A DNA stretch of 64,000 nt from a virus: the IMG/VR virus record IMGVR_UViG_3300045919_000631, positions 1 through 64,000 of that record, one strand, 5' to 3'. Each line of letters opens with the position of its first letter. Within the stretch, counting starts at the first letter, position 1. The notes beneath the pieces were generated by a model. The model searched no databases and was not told where the DNA came from. It saw only the letters and a list, made by a program, of their open reading frames with translations. Below, one piece after another: positions 45,799 to 56,027 of this stretch. Both the position numbers and the translations under genes were made by a program.

Positions 45799-46036
45799 GA
45801 CGCTTTTGATGACTTGCACTGCTGATAATTGCAGCAGCGTTAAAAGCAAATTGATGACAATATTAAAACCAACTGAGGCTGACTTAATGTATATTCATTT
45901 TTTGGATATTGAGCCTCATTTCATCAAAGAAACCTGCAAGATACCTGCATCTCAGGTAATTCCTCAATTTAACGATTACTTTCAATCGAGCAATCCTGTG
46001 ACATATTTGTATGTTGATGACTACTTAGAGACCTGA
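45770..46036 (+). CDS. hypothetical protein
   Basis: 88 residues, helical; MDPIILKKVKTLLMTCTADN. Starts 29 nt inside the nuclease gene. No family recognised. Could be a partner of the nuclease or a small morphogenesis protein. Confidence 0.6.
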   Translation: MDPIILKKVKTLLMTCTADNCSSVKSKLMTILKPTEADLMYIHFLDIEPHFIKETCKIPASQVIPQFNDYFQSSNPVTYLYVDDYLET

Positions 46037-46043
46037 TAACGTA

Positions 46044-46051
46044 ATTAAATA
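46044..46051 (+). promoter_or_regulatory. late-type promoter box ATTAAATA
   Basis: Exactly 5 nt before the GTG at 46057. Confidence 0.65.
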
Positions 46052-46056
46052 ATCTT

Positions 46057-49000
46057 GTGCTATCAGGGTTAAATACATTAAGTCCAGTATCATTTAATTA
46101 CAATAACGACAGCGATTTATCTGTAAATCAGACGCCTTTTGCTACACAACAGGGGCTTAATCTCAATTTTGTAAGCCTTTTAAGTTCGTGTCGAGACGAA
46201 GCTGTGTTAAATTATTCAAACACATTTTTATCCGACTTAATTGATATAAACGATTGCATGCAAATTGCAGCAAAGCAATCTATCCCCTTACGGTTTTCGA
46301 CATATTTTGCATTTAACTCTTACCCATCAATTAATATAGCATCAAGCTATTTGCAAATTATTTCAAATCCTGGCAATATCTCAGCTTTAACGTTTGTCAA
46401 CACGTTATGCGACTCATTAAATTCATATTTTGTATTTAGCGACGTTGATGGTATATCTTGCAAAATAAGCACAATAGATAACTCTATTACTAAGTTTTTG
46501 ACTGTCGACCCAGCAACAAGTGCTTGCATTTTTTCCGTTGAAACATCAGCAATAACAGCTATTAGTTCTAATCGATTTGAGTATGCATTAGATAATAGTG
46601 GATTCTTAAAACTTTTTTATAGAGGTGCTGGGACTCTTTGCACTGTATCTAAAGTTAATAACAGTCTTAGCGCTGTGCCCATTGCTGTTATAAATCCGTT
46701 TAGTACAATTCTTACAACTTCATATAAACCAGTAACGCCTCCAAATATAAGAAATAACTTTGTTTATTATGATGGGATTAAAAACTTTAAAGTAAATTCT
46801 GCAAAATCAATTTCAACTCAACAGAATTACGCCGCGCATTACGAGCATGAGAGCCAGAGTAATTTTCAAAATAGTGTGTCAGCTGGTATCGATTTTTTTA
46901 AATTAAAAAACACTCTAAGCGATAATTATTGGATTAATGATACTTTGCCTTTTGATAAAAAAACAGTTCAAAGAAGATACTCAAACATTTTATCAAAGCA
47001 AAATAGTGAAAAATTTGCGGCGGATTTGCAATTTAACTACGCTTACTACACAAAAGAGTATTATTTTGCTCCAGATATAACAACTAAATTTACTTTACCT
47101 GACTCCTTATACCCATACCTGAATATTAATATTAATGATAGCAGCCTTGCATTGGCAGGATCATATGGTGGTATGTCTCCTGTATTTTCTGATAAAATTT
47201 TTAAGCAAAATGATGTCAATTTAAACTTGACAGATTTTAATAATTCAAACGGTCTGTATTTATTTTCATGGTTATATACAAGCAGTAATCAGCTCACCTC
47301 ATATTGGGTTGATAGATATTATTACCCAAAAAGCACCTCACTGACAAATGCTTACACAGGTGCTTCATATCAAATTTTCTCTTACGTATCTGATTTATCT
47401 GCATATTTGTCTCTCAATAGTGTAAGCAATTTTCTATACTATGATATTAAGAGTTCGCAGGTATTAGAGCCTCTGGCAACTTATTATTATTCAAGAATAG
47501 GATCAAATTACATCGAAAAGGTAGTTAGTAAATTTGCAACTGCCTTAAGTTCGTTAGATTCAAGTTACTTCACGATTAGTAACCCAAGTAACGCGTTCTC
47601 GGTTGCATTTAACTTAAATTGCGACCGTATCAGCAACGTTAAGACACCTTTATTAGTTGGTAATAACTTTGATGAAGGAGTTAGTGTATATAAAGGCGGA
47701 ACTGAAAACATTTTCACTCCAGGCTATTTTATATCAACTGATAAGCTTATTAATTTTTATGATATTGATGATGCCTTAACGTTTACATTAAACTTAAGCA
47801 CATATGTTGGTAGCTCCGTAAAGATATTGGATGTAGTAAATACTGGATTTGACCATCCACAGAAAGTGTTTTATGTTAATACAGCAAATAGCTATCCAGG
47901 ATTTATTGATTTTAGTCTTGATGGTAAAGTACTAAACAAAGTCGAGTTTTCAAACCTTGCTAATAAATTTGATGCAGGTATAAGTGGAAAAACGTATATC
48001 GGTAATGCCAATATAATTTACTACAACACAAATGGAGCACTTACTAGCGCTTATAATTTTGATTATATCAATAATACTCACGATTTAGGTACAGTATATG
48101 CTAACCCAAGCGGTTGCTTTGTATCTTTTAACAGCTCTCTTTGCGCGTTATCAGGCACACACGGTGTTGTTTTTGGTAAATATGGTGTATCTAAAGCAAA
48201 TAACGTGATTTATTTTAGAAATTTAGCAACAGGTATATATTCTGAATACGTTGCTTTAAGTACATCAAATGCTGTATTTGACTTACAGTCTTATAACAAC
48301 TTGTTGTATGTGCAAACTAATACAAAAGTATCAGCTATTGATTCTCTTAAAAACGTTGTAAGCACGTTTTATCTAAACACGAGTGCTGTATCTGGGCTTG
48401 CAATTGATTTTATTAACAAAGATTTTTCTACAAAATTGCTAAGCTATTCTGTAGATATTAGTGGTCGCATTATTGTCGATACGTTTAATATTGATACCAC
48501 AAAATTGGAGTCAACGTTTGCAACTAACTTAACTGCAATCTCTTCACAGTATCAAGAGATTGCAAATAATATCAACACACAATTATTCACTCCAGTAAAT
48601 TTCACAACTATTAATAGCATTAATAAATTTGATACTAATGATATCATTGTGCGTGCTGATTTATTTTCTGGAAATAATTACAAGAATAAAACAACTCAAA
48701 TAATTGGAAGCAGTATGACCAGCAATCAGCGTTTATTACTATCATTTGACCCGACAAATGGTATAATAAAATTGTATATTGATGGTGTGCTCACTAATTT
48801 TGCTTCAATTTCAGCTAATACATTTTTGAATAGTTACTTTCTTGCAAATACTTTCGGAGTTGGTGTACCATACATTGGAAATATACCAGTGACTAGTTTA
48901 ATTGCTTCTTGTAGTTGTGCTCCTATGGACTATCAATTAGCAAATTTTAAAGTGTATAACAATGCTTTAACTGATGATGAAGCAAAATTTGACTCACTAT

Positions 49001-49254
49001 TGAATAAGCGTATTCAAGGCATAAATTTTGACGTACCACAAGGCACGCGCAATAATACAGATTCTATAGCATCATTTAATAAATTCTTAATACCAGGCCG
49101 CAAAAATAACAACATAAAAGTGTATATCAAAAATTTGAATCTTAGTCAAGCATCGCAATTACAGCTTATCTCTCTTTTACAGAGCAAGTTAGTTGATGTT
49201 TTACCAGCTAATACCAATAACGTAGAGTTTGATTTTTCAATAAACAATGAGTGA
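46057..49254 (+). CDS. large virion structural protein (GTG start)
   Basis: 1065 residues, beta-rich, Asn/Ser/Tyr-rich. Near 920-985 a LamG/concanavalin-like pattern appears (LLLSFDPTNGIIKLYIDGVL, then NFKVYNNALTDDEAKFD), suggesting a sugar-binding jelly-roll domain. Likely a baseplate or fibre-attachment protein. The GTG start is fixed by the late box. The stop overlaps the next start. Confidence 0.72.
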   Translation: MLSGLNTLSPVSFNYNNDSDLSVNQTPFATQQGLNLNFVSLLSSCRDEAVLNYSNTFLSDLIDINDCMQIAAKQSIPLRFSTYFAFNSYPSINIASSYLQIISNPGNISALTFVNTLCDSLNSYFVFSDVDGISCKISTIDNSITKFLTVDPATSACIFSVETSAITAISSNRFEYALDNSGFLKLFYRGAGTLCTVSKVNNSLSAVPIAVINPFSTILTTSYKPVTPPNIRNNFVYYDGIKNFKVNSAKSISTQQNYAAHYEHESQSNFQNSVSAGIDFFKLKNTLSDNYWINDTLPFDKKTVQRRYSNILSKQNSEKFAADLQFNYAYYTKEYYFAPDITTKFTLPDSLYPYLNININDSSLALAGSYGGMSPVFSDKIFKQNDVNLNLTDFNNSNGLYLFSWLYTSSNQLTSYWVDRYYYPKSTSLTNAYTGASYQIFSYVSDLSAYLSLNSVSNFLYYDIKSSQVLEPLATYYYSRIGSNYIEKVVSKFATALSSLDSSYFTISNPSNAFSVAFNLNCDRISNVKTPLLVGNNFDEGVSVYKGGTENIFTPGYFISTDKLINFYDIDDALTFTLNLSTYVGSSVKILDVVNTGFDHPQKVFYVNTANSYPGFIDFSLDGKVLNKVEFSNLANKFDAGISGKTYIGNANIIYYNTNGALTSAYNFDYINNTHDLGTVYANPSGCFVSFNSSLCALSGTHGVVFGKYGVSKANNVIYFRNLATGIYSEYVALSTSNAVFDLQSYNNLLYVQTNTKVSAIDSLKNVVSTFYLNTSAVSGLAIDFINKDFSTKLLSYSVDISGRIIVDTFNIDTTKLESTFATNLTAISSQYQEIANNINTQLFTPVNFTTINSINKFDTNDIIVRADLFSGNNYKNKTTQIIGSSMTSNQRLLLSFDPTNGIIKLYIDGVLTNFASISANTFLNSYFLANTFGVGVPYIGNIPVTSLIASCSCAPMDYQLANFKVYNNALTDDEAKFDSLLNKRIQGINFDVPQGTRNNTDSIASFNKFLIPGRKNNNIKVYIKNLNLSQASQLQLISLLQSKLVDVLPANTNNVEFDFSINNE

Positions 49255-50704
49255 TATAAAAAAATATGAATTCAGTGACGGTTCTCTGTTTACGTTAACG
49301 GGCTCTAATTATATTGGGTACTTTAATATAACTGATAATGTTGCGTACGCTGGCAAATACACTCAAGATGTTGCATTAGCTAACAAAAGCAATGTTAAAA
49401 CAGCAGTGACAATTTCTGATAAGTTTTTTAATAGATTAATCAATCAAAACATATCCTTGTCGTATAGCTTATCTGATTTTGTCTTTTATCCTGGAGAACT
49501 TCTTAACAAAAACTCAATCAATGTTAAATTAGAATATGCTTTCGAAAATTTTATTGATGTATACAGAGCCTGTTTTATGGCTTCATCAAATTTACCTTAT
49601 AGTTTTCAAAATTTTGCAGCTTTATCGTCAACAAGTGGTGGACTTAGTATTGTTTGGGCAAACTCCGCAACGAGTTTTGCAGCAGGATTTTCCGCCTTAA
49701 GTGCTTTATATCCACAAATTCAATCATCTAGCCGTATTTGCTACGCTCCTAACAAATACTCAACAAATAAGACTCTAATTGTTGCAAATTCAGCATCACT
49801 TCATGTTTTTAAAGTTAATCAAAGCCAAAACACTTTCACGTTCGTATTTTCTTCAGCGTTTGTCGCAACTAATAATAGTCTTGACTATAATCAACTAACG
49901 TTTAAAAATATCACAAGCATAGCCCGTGATGGAAATTCTTTTTACGTTTGCGATGCTGGCAATGCAATTGTATATGCTTATGATATTTCTGATGTCTTAG
50001 CTGAAGACCGTGCACTTGGCAAACAATTTAATCTCAAAAATTCAATAAATCATAACGCTTTGCTTATTCAGCCAACTATAGTTGAAGCATCAGAAAATTA
50101 TGTGTTTGTGTATGATAGCTCTTCTAATTTAGTTTATTTTTATGATGCTAATTTTAATCATATTAATACGTATCGAAATTCAAAGTTTTTTAGCAAACAT
50201 CCTGTTGTAGATTTGACTTACTATAAGCCATATAATCAACTATTTGCACTTACTCAAGATTTCAATATTGCTAAGATCAATCTAGATACAAGCTCAACAA
50301 TTGTTGCTCTTAATACTGCCTATACCGTATCCGGAGAGCTTGCTAAAAAGATTATATTTTCAAACTCTAATTCAGATGTGTTTTACTTGATGACGAACTC
50401 GTCTTTATATAAAAAGTTTGTATCAAACCCAGAACCAAACATCGGGTCTTTCTTTTTTAATTACAAATACGACACTGATCAAACTGCTGTATATTGGGAT
50501 ACATATTCTGTTAATTGGAGCGCGGCTAATATTAACTGGGATTACGGTCCAAAATCGGCATCTTTTAGTTCAGCCTCAGCAGTAAATATATACGACATTG
50601 ATACCTTCAATTCTGATTTAAGTTCTGATGATATCATGCTATATGCATTCAATTCATTTTTGAACTATAATGAGATTACAGTATTTAACTCAATTTTAAA
50701 ATAA
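49247..50704 (+). CDS. beta-propeller-like virion protein
   Basis: 485 residues. Repeated blade-like segments (SIARDGNSFYVCDAGNAIVY, ASENYVFVYDSSSNLVYFYD, DLTYYKPYNQLFALTQD) suggest an NHL/YVTN-type beta-propeller. Start overlaps the upstream stop; its own stop overlaps the next start by one base. Probably a baseplate or fibre component; no specific family. Confidence 0.68.
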   Translation: MSDIKKYEFSDGSLFTLTGSNYIGYFNITDNVAYAGKYTQDVALANKSNVKTAVTISDKFFNRLINQNISLSYSLSDFVFYPGELLNKNSINVKLEYAFENFIDVYRACFMASSNLPYSFQNFAALSSTSGGLSIVWANSATSFAAGFSALSALYPQIQSSSRICYAPNKYSTNKTLIVANSASLHVFKVNQSQNTFTFVFSSAFVATNNSLDYNQLTFKNITSIARDGNSFYVCDAGNAIVYAYDISDVLAEDRALGKQFNLKNSINHNALLIQPTIVEASENYVFVYDSSSNLVYFYDANFNHINTYRNSKFFSKHPVVDLTYYKPYNQLFALTQDFNIAKINLDTSSTIVALNTAYTVSGELAKKIIFSNSNSDVFYLMTNSSLYKKFVSNPEPNIGSFFFNYKYDTDQTAVYWDTYSVNWSAANINWDYGPKSASFSSASAVNIYDIDTFNSDLSSDDIMLYAFNSFLNYNEITVFNSILK

Positions 50705-51144
50705 TGGCTGACGTTTTTACAGTTCCAACAAACACCTCAACAGTAAATTTCGATATTTACCCGAGAACATCTGTTCAAATATCTAATTCAACAGACACAA
50801 GTGATGAGTATGTTAATACGGTTATTATTAATAAATCTCTTGCAAAGCTTTTATTGAATTATTCAGTGCTTATATCATATTTTAACTATAAATTTACTGG
50901 TATATATACTCCTGGGACTGTGATTGTATCATCAGATATTAAGCCGTTATCTACACCACAAAAGCTGTCAATTGCAACAATAATAGATGATAATTTCTTT
51001 GTGGGGATAAATGAAAAAACAGCTCCGCAAGTATTAACAAGAATATTTTCATCTCTGTTACAAGCTAACTCAGCAATATTACAACAAACAAACATCGAGA
51101 TATCAAATCTCGATGATGCACTGAAAGTCGTTACAGCACTATAA
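50704..51144 (+). CDS. small virion protein
   Basis: 146 residues; a beta-rich N-terminal half, and a C-terminal helix ILQQTNIEISNLDDALKVVT that may trimerise. No family recognised. Coupled to 49247..50704. Confidence 0.6.
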   Translation: MADVFTVPTNTSTVNFDIYPRTSVQISNSTDTSDEYVNTVIINKSLAKLLLNYSVLISYFNYKFTGIYTPGTVIVSSDIKPLSTPQKLSIATIIDDNFFVGINEKTAPQVLTRIFSSLLQANSAILQQTNIEISNLDDALKVVTAL

Positions 51145-51146
51145 AG

Positions 51147-51154
51147 AATAAATA
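51147..51154 (+). promoter_or_regulatory. late-type promoter box AATAAATA
   Basis: Exactly 5 nt before the ATG at 51160. Confidence 0.65.
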
Positions 51155-51159
51155 ATTTT

Positions 51160-51816
51160 ATGGCTCTTCCTAATTTAGCAGGTAATGCAATTAACACTTC
51201 ATATGTTGGTGTATTGCACGTTAATGGTGCTAGTCCTTCAGCAATACCAGCTAGTGGCGTCACTGTTGTTTCTGATGGTAATGGTAATTCAAGCTCTCTC
51301 AGTGTTGGTCGAGCTGGTAACGGAGCGACCGTAACCGGGACATTTATTGCAAACGGCTTAACATTTCCAGGATCTGGTGGTGGTGTAACAACTTTAGTTG
51401 ATCTAATTTATCCGGTTGGTTCTATATACCTATCAGTGGCAGCAACAAATCCAGGAACGTATTTTACTGGCACGACATGGATTGCTATCGCGCAAGGTAA
51501 AATGTTAATGGGCACAGGAACTGGCACAGATAAAAACGGCAACACTTTTACGGGATTGTCTGGTGATGATGTGTTAACTGGTGAATATACTCATCAATTA
51601 ACGACAGGTGAAATGCCTGCTCACTCACATCAATTGAACACATTAGGTTTAGGGCAAGCAGATGGTAATACAACAAATGCGGATCAGGGTGTTCTTTTTA
51701 ATTCTATTGGCATTTCGGGGGCTTCATCCAATTCAACAGGATCTGCTGGTGGTGCACTTGCTCACAATAATATTCCACCATATTTTGGCGTTAATATCTG
51801 GCAACGAACAGCATGA
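51160..51816 (+). CDS. phage tail-collar domain protein
   Basis: 218 residues. LIYPVGSIYLSVAATNPGTY (about 84-103), GTTWIAIAQGKMLMGTG, the GEMPAHSHQL motif and the C-terminal NNIPPYFGVNIWQRTA are the tail-collar domain found in T4 gp12-type short tail fibres and related host-binding proteins. Likely a receptor-binding or short-fibre protein. The stop overlaps the next start by ATGA. Confidence 0.85.
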   Translation: MALPNLAGNAINTSYVGVLHVNGASPSAIPASGVTVVSDGNGNSSSLSVGRAGNGATVTGTFIANGLTFPGSGGGVTTLVDLIYPVGSIYLSVAATNPGTYFTGTTWIAIAQGKMLMGTGTGTDKNGNTFTGLSGDDVLTGEYTHQLTTGEMPAHSHQLNTLGLGQADGNTTNADQGVLFNSIGISGASSNSTGSAGGALAHNNIPPYFGVNIWQRTA

Positions 51817-53180
51817 GCTACAATGTTATCATTTTTGCATCATTTCCTTCAACTATATTTGTCGACCCTCAGCAAGAGCTCGCCAATTATGGTAGCGTAA
51901 GCCATTATTTTAATTTACAACCAGCGTTTCAGACGGCAACAATTGTGCCGCATAATGTAGCATCCATAACATCGCTAAATATAACGAGCAACGGTGTTGA
52001 TGACGGTAACTTTGATATTTTTCCTATAAAATATGCAAATGAAGATATTAACTTTGTTGTAAAACTTAAAGATATCAAAGGCTTTGATGTAAAGGACTAT
52101 AAATTGCTGCCTTTAAGTAGTTTTACTTTTTCTCTTAGTTCTTCCGTAGGTGCAAATCTTTCGTCTGCATCTTTTCAGAACAATATTGGAACCTTAAGCT
52201 CGTTAACGCAGGGTGGTTTCTTCAAAGGTCTACTTACATGTCCAGTCACTGCAAATAACGTTAAGATAAAAGCTATCTACAATGACGGAATTATTAATTT
52301 AACTGGATCATCAGCTACATTTTCAATTTATAGTAGTGGCGGCCTTTATCAGCTGCGGAAAGTTAATGAAGATTTTGATCAAGCTAACGCTTTTAAGTAT
52401 TTAGCCACACAGCCTGCGTTAATTGATAGACCTATGCTAATGGATCAGTTTCTCGGTCAAATAGTTGGCACTGCGACTGCTAATCCAAATACACTTGGTA
52501 TTGAGGTGTATGAAAAAATTTCAAACTTTGTATCTAACTTAGAAGATATTGAGTATTGCAATGTTGATGCATTGAAGTCATTGCTTGATTCAGTTAATGT
52601 CCCTTATGAAAACTTTGATTATGATTTACCGCCAAGTTTTAAACGCTTAGTTGATATATTATCTGTTAAGCACAAGCTAATATTTGGGCAATCAAATCAA
52701 TATCAAGGCAATTACAATCCAAAAGGGTTTGTTAATAGCGCGATATATGGATTAAACAGAGGCACTCAGTTAAATATCAATAGCGCAATTTTATCTAGTG
52801 GAAGTCTTGCACAGTATATTTTAACTCATGAAAAATTTAGTGACACATATAACCTCGTTAGTACAGACCTTACAGGTATTTCTGGGGTACCATATATTCA
52901 CGATACTGCCTATCCTCTCAGCGCTGTCTCTACTAATTGGGGCTGGTCCTTGGTACTTCCCGGAACTGTATCCGGAACAGGAGTGTCAAAATACTACGAC
53001 TTCTACAAATATACCCCAGCTGTAGAGGGAACACTTCTGCAGAAATTTCTAGATTTTGATAATAGCAATAACACTCTGTTACAAACAAACAGCACAATTA
53101 ACGAGTTCACCAGACAAGGTGGTATTATAGACAACGTTTTGCTGCATAACATATACACAAACCTTGAAATATTGTCTTAA
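51813..53180 (+). CDS. hypothetical virion protein
   Basis: 455 residues. The N-terminal 170 residues are beta-rich, with Ig-like strands. The C-terminal part is mixed helical (KYLATQPALIDRPMLMDQFL). No family recognised; position suggests baseplate assembly. Confidence 0.65.
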   Translation: MSYNVIIFASFPSTIFVDPQQELANYGSVSHYFNLQPAFQTATIVPHNVASITSLNITSNGVDDGNFDIFPIKYANEDINFVVKLKDIKGFDVKDYKLLPLSSFTFSLSSSVGANLSSASFQNNIGTLSSLTQGGFFKGLLTCPVTANNVKIKAIYNDGIINLTGSSATFSIYSSGGLYQLRKVNEDFDQANAFKYLATQPALIDRPMLMDQFLGQIVGTATANPNTLGIEVYEKISNFVSNLEDIEYCNVDALKSLLDSVNVPYENFDYDLPPSFKRLVDILSVKHKLIFGQSNQYQGNYNPKGFVNSAIYGLNRGTQLNINSAILSSGSLAQYILTHEKFSDTYNLVSTDLTGISGVPYIHDTAYPLSAVSTNWGWSLVLPGTVSGTGVSKYYDFYKYTPAVEGTLLQKFLDFDNSNNTLLQTNSTINEFTRQGGIIDNVLLHNIYTNLEILS

Positions 53181-53188
53181 ATATTGTA

Positions 53189-55555
53189 ATGCTACTCACA
53201 TCAAATAGATACTCAATCATTACTGTGCTTAATAGTGTAACAAACACTATTAATGATGATAAGTTTGATGCAAGAGTTCCTTTTTCATTTTTAGAGTTTC
53301 TTAACTACTCTAAAGCGCTAGATAACCACTTGATAAATCTGTCTGATTATCAAGATTACCTCAAAAAATGGAACGGGGTTACTAATAATACGCAAAATGA
53401 TTTACCGACACAAGTGCGTGAGCAGTTTATTGTTTTTTTAAAAACTGTCGCACTTAACTACACAACTTCGGAAGAAAAGAGATATCTATCAAATATTGAT
53501 TACTCATCAAATGATGATCTTGAGATTGCTACCCCGTTCTTTGTTAACAAAGTAAAACAAGTAATTTTGTATTTTGCTGATAAACGAGATACTTTTAAAC
53601 AAACTCTAGCTATTGCAGCAAATAAAGGAACCAATCACGGAACTGAAGAGTTTATTCGAGCATTTATTATTGATAATTTTATCGGTAATGAAAGTTCAAC
53701 GCAATTTACAACTACAGATTCTACATCAGCAATTACTTCAAAACTGCATATTGAGATTGAGGAAGGGTATGATATCAATAATGATTATTTTGATTTAGAT
53801 CCGTATGAGGCACCAGCTTTTTATAATGCAGAGAATGATAGATCTGCGTATTTTTCGTCGAATACTAATAGCATTGACCCGGAAATTTTTCTTAATGGAG
53901 ATCAAGCCATAATCAACCTCATAAATTATGAACAAGTTATCCTTGATAGTATACCAACTTTAGCTGTATTAATAAACACTCCTGATCTAACGTTGCTTGA
54001 AAATAGCGACTTCATAGACTATTCTAATCATACTAGATCAAATATTAAACTGCTACTAACAGCAAAACTCATACAAAAATTTGTTGGCACTGATTTTTAC
54101 TATCTTAGCACAAACACATTTGGCGAAACTTTGAGTGGACGTTTATTTGAAGCAACCTCACCGTACGCAAATTTATTAAACTTACATTATCCATCAACAT
54201 TAACAGTTCCTGCAAGTGCTACTTTATATGACCGTGATGTGGGTTTATTTTATCGGCCTTCTATTCAGAACATTTATTCACTGCAGACCCCGTTTTCATA
54301 TTCACTAAAATCATCTTTATGTGCTAACAGTGTGTACGTGTTTCCGGACCCTTCGAAATATGGAAACGTTTCTGGGGTTAGTAAGACTACGTTCAATTCA
54401 CCGTTTTTATACGAACAGCATGGTGAGGATATTCAAAGAAATATTTCTTCAAATAACGCTTATGGCCACTCGTTTGTGACTAATAACAATACAACTTTTG
54501 AAAGTTATAACTCAAGAGAACAAAACAAATTTAAGAGTGTGGCAAACAAGCTATATAATTCAGGAATAGCTACTACAAATGTTTCTGACCCTTTTGGTAA
54601 TGTTATTGTAGGTTTTAAGCAGCAGAATACTCTATTCATTAATAATTGGACCAATAACGTTAGTCTATCTTCTTGGGGCCTTGGGCTTTCTGCGTTAAAT
54701 ACAATTCCTTATACGAGTAATATCAAAACTGCAAACACCCTGCCGTTTTTAAATACATCTACAGCTCCGAGTAATATACAGGGATTAGCAACTCCATTAT
54801 CTATATACGATGAGCGTGAAACAAATGGTGATTTTTACGTTTTTAATGCTTTATCGAGTCAATTTACTTCTCTCACTGCTGCTTTTAGTGATGTTCTAAC
54901 AAAATATCCTACAGAGTCTAATTATATTAGATATGCATTACATAATGTTGAAATATATGATTCTACTTATGTATTCACTACATTTGCTTATAAGCTTATA
55001 GATCGCATAGATTTTGATGGACAATTTAAAAAATCTCCGAGTGTTCCACTTAGTTTACATGTGTATAGCAATCATTTAGCAAGTAACGTGTTTAATGTTA
55101 GTAAAACTCTCAACGTAGCGACCTATACACTAGTTGATAATGTTTCAGCACAATATAACAACCGTCAATTTACTTTATCATTTTATCAATACGACACAAG
55201 GCTTAATACTTGGAAGCAGTTGACATTTTTATCAAGTAATGTTTTTCAATATGCTGTTAACTCTAAATTAGACGCAAATAATTTAAAGCTATCATATAAC
55301 AGCCGTCAAGATGTGTATAATATTATTGTCGATTTAAAGGATTTAAATAGAAATATTTTTATACATAACTTGGTTTTAAAGATTGCTAACGGTCGTGTTG
55401 AGATAACAAAAGATATCCTATATGCTTGCACAAATAATAACTGCACGATTAATTTTTATGATGGCAGCAATAGCATTCAAAACGTTAATATTTTATCAAA
55501 CGCTTTATCTAGCATACCGTACATAAGTACTTCAAATGGCACTTACCAATTTTAA
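53189..55555 (+). CDS. large hypothetical virion protein
   Basis: 788 residues, Asn/Ser/Tyr-rich. The N-terminal region is helical and charged, with a central acidic stretch; the second half is beta-rich. Related in composition to 46057..49254. Baseplate or tail role inferred from position only. Confidence 0.65.
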   Translation: MLLTSNRYSIITVLNSVTNTINDDKFDARVPFSFLEFLNYSKALDNHLINLSDYQDYLKKWNGVTNNTQNDLPTQVREQFIVFLKTVALNYTTSEEKRYLSNIDYSSNDDLEIATPFFVNKVKQVILYFADKRDTFKQTLAIAANKGTNHGTEEFIRAFIIDNFIGNESSTQFTTTDSTSAITSKLHIEIEEGYDINNDYFDLDPYEAPAFYNAENDRSAYFSSNTNSIDPEIFLNGDQAIINLINYEQVILDSIPTLAVLINTPDLTLLENSDFIDYSNHTRSNIKLLLTAKLIQKFVGTDFYYLSTNTFGETLSGRLFEATSPYANLLNLHYPSTLTVPASATLYDRDVGLFYRPSIQNIYSLQTPFSYSLKSSLCANSVYVFPDPSKYGNVSGVSKTTFNSPFLYEQHGEDIQRNISSNNAYGHSFVTNNNTTFESYNSREQNKFKSVANKLYNSGIATTNVSDPFGNVIVGFKQQNTLFINNWTNNVSLSSWGLGLSALNTIPYTSNIKTANTLPFLNTSTAPSNIQGLATPLSIYDERETNGDFYVFNALSSQFTSLTAAFSDVLTKYPTESNYIRYALHNVEIYDSTYVFTTFAYKLIDRIDFDGQFKKSPSVPLSLHVYSNHLASNVFNVSKTLNVATYTLVDNVSAQYNNRQFTLSFYQYDTRLNTWKQLTFLSSNVFQYAVNSKLDANNLKLSYNSRQDVYNIIVDLKDLNRNIFIHNLVLKIANGRVEITKDILYACTNNNCTINFYDGSNSIQNVNILSNALSSIPYISTSNGTYQF

Positions 55556-56027
55556 TACTCTCATCTTAACGTTGTCTTCAACACCTCCAGTTGCAAACAC
55601 TAATGCTATGTTTGTTTTATCTGCTGCAATTCAAGGAATAACTCAGGTTCAACTCAATTACAATCTATTAAGTGCTTTTTCTTCTAAGATGTACAAAACA
55701 ACTTTAAATTGGACCTCAAGCGCAACAGCGGCGGTTAACGCGTCTTATGATAACTCAACTTTGCTTCCTTTTAATTCAGCATATACCAGCTACGTATATT
55801 CTCCATCAACGTCAGGTATAACAACAAAGCAAGCTGCGTTCAGTGTTTACTTTGAAAATGGTGCTATTCACACTTTTCGCGTTGGTCTCTTTATTTTAGG
55901 TGATAGCTTAATTGATCTTGACTTGAATGTCTTGAATGTTCAGAATATTGCTCAGCTTGGCTACAGCGTATTAAACGTCCAATCCAATAAACAAAACGTT
56001 GTTTTTAACGTATCCGATTTACGCTAA
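55536..56027 (+). CDS. small beta-rich virion protein
   Basis: 163 residues, Thr/Ser/Asn-rich with alternating strands; starts 20 nt inside the preceding gene. No family recognised. Overlaps the next minus-strand gene tail to tail by 9 nt. Confidence 0.62.
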   Translation: MALTNFNTLILTLSSTPPVANTNAMFVLSAAIQGITQVQLNYNLLSAFSSKMYKTTLNWTSSATAAVNASYDNSTLLPFNSAYTSYVYSPSTSGITTKQAAFSVYFENGAIHTFRVGLFILGDSLIDLDLNVLNVQNIAQLGYSVLNVQSNKQNVVFNVSDLR

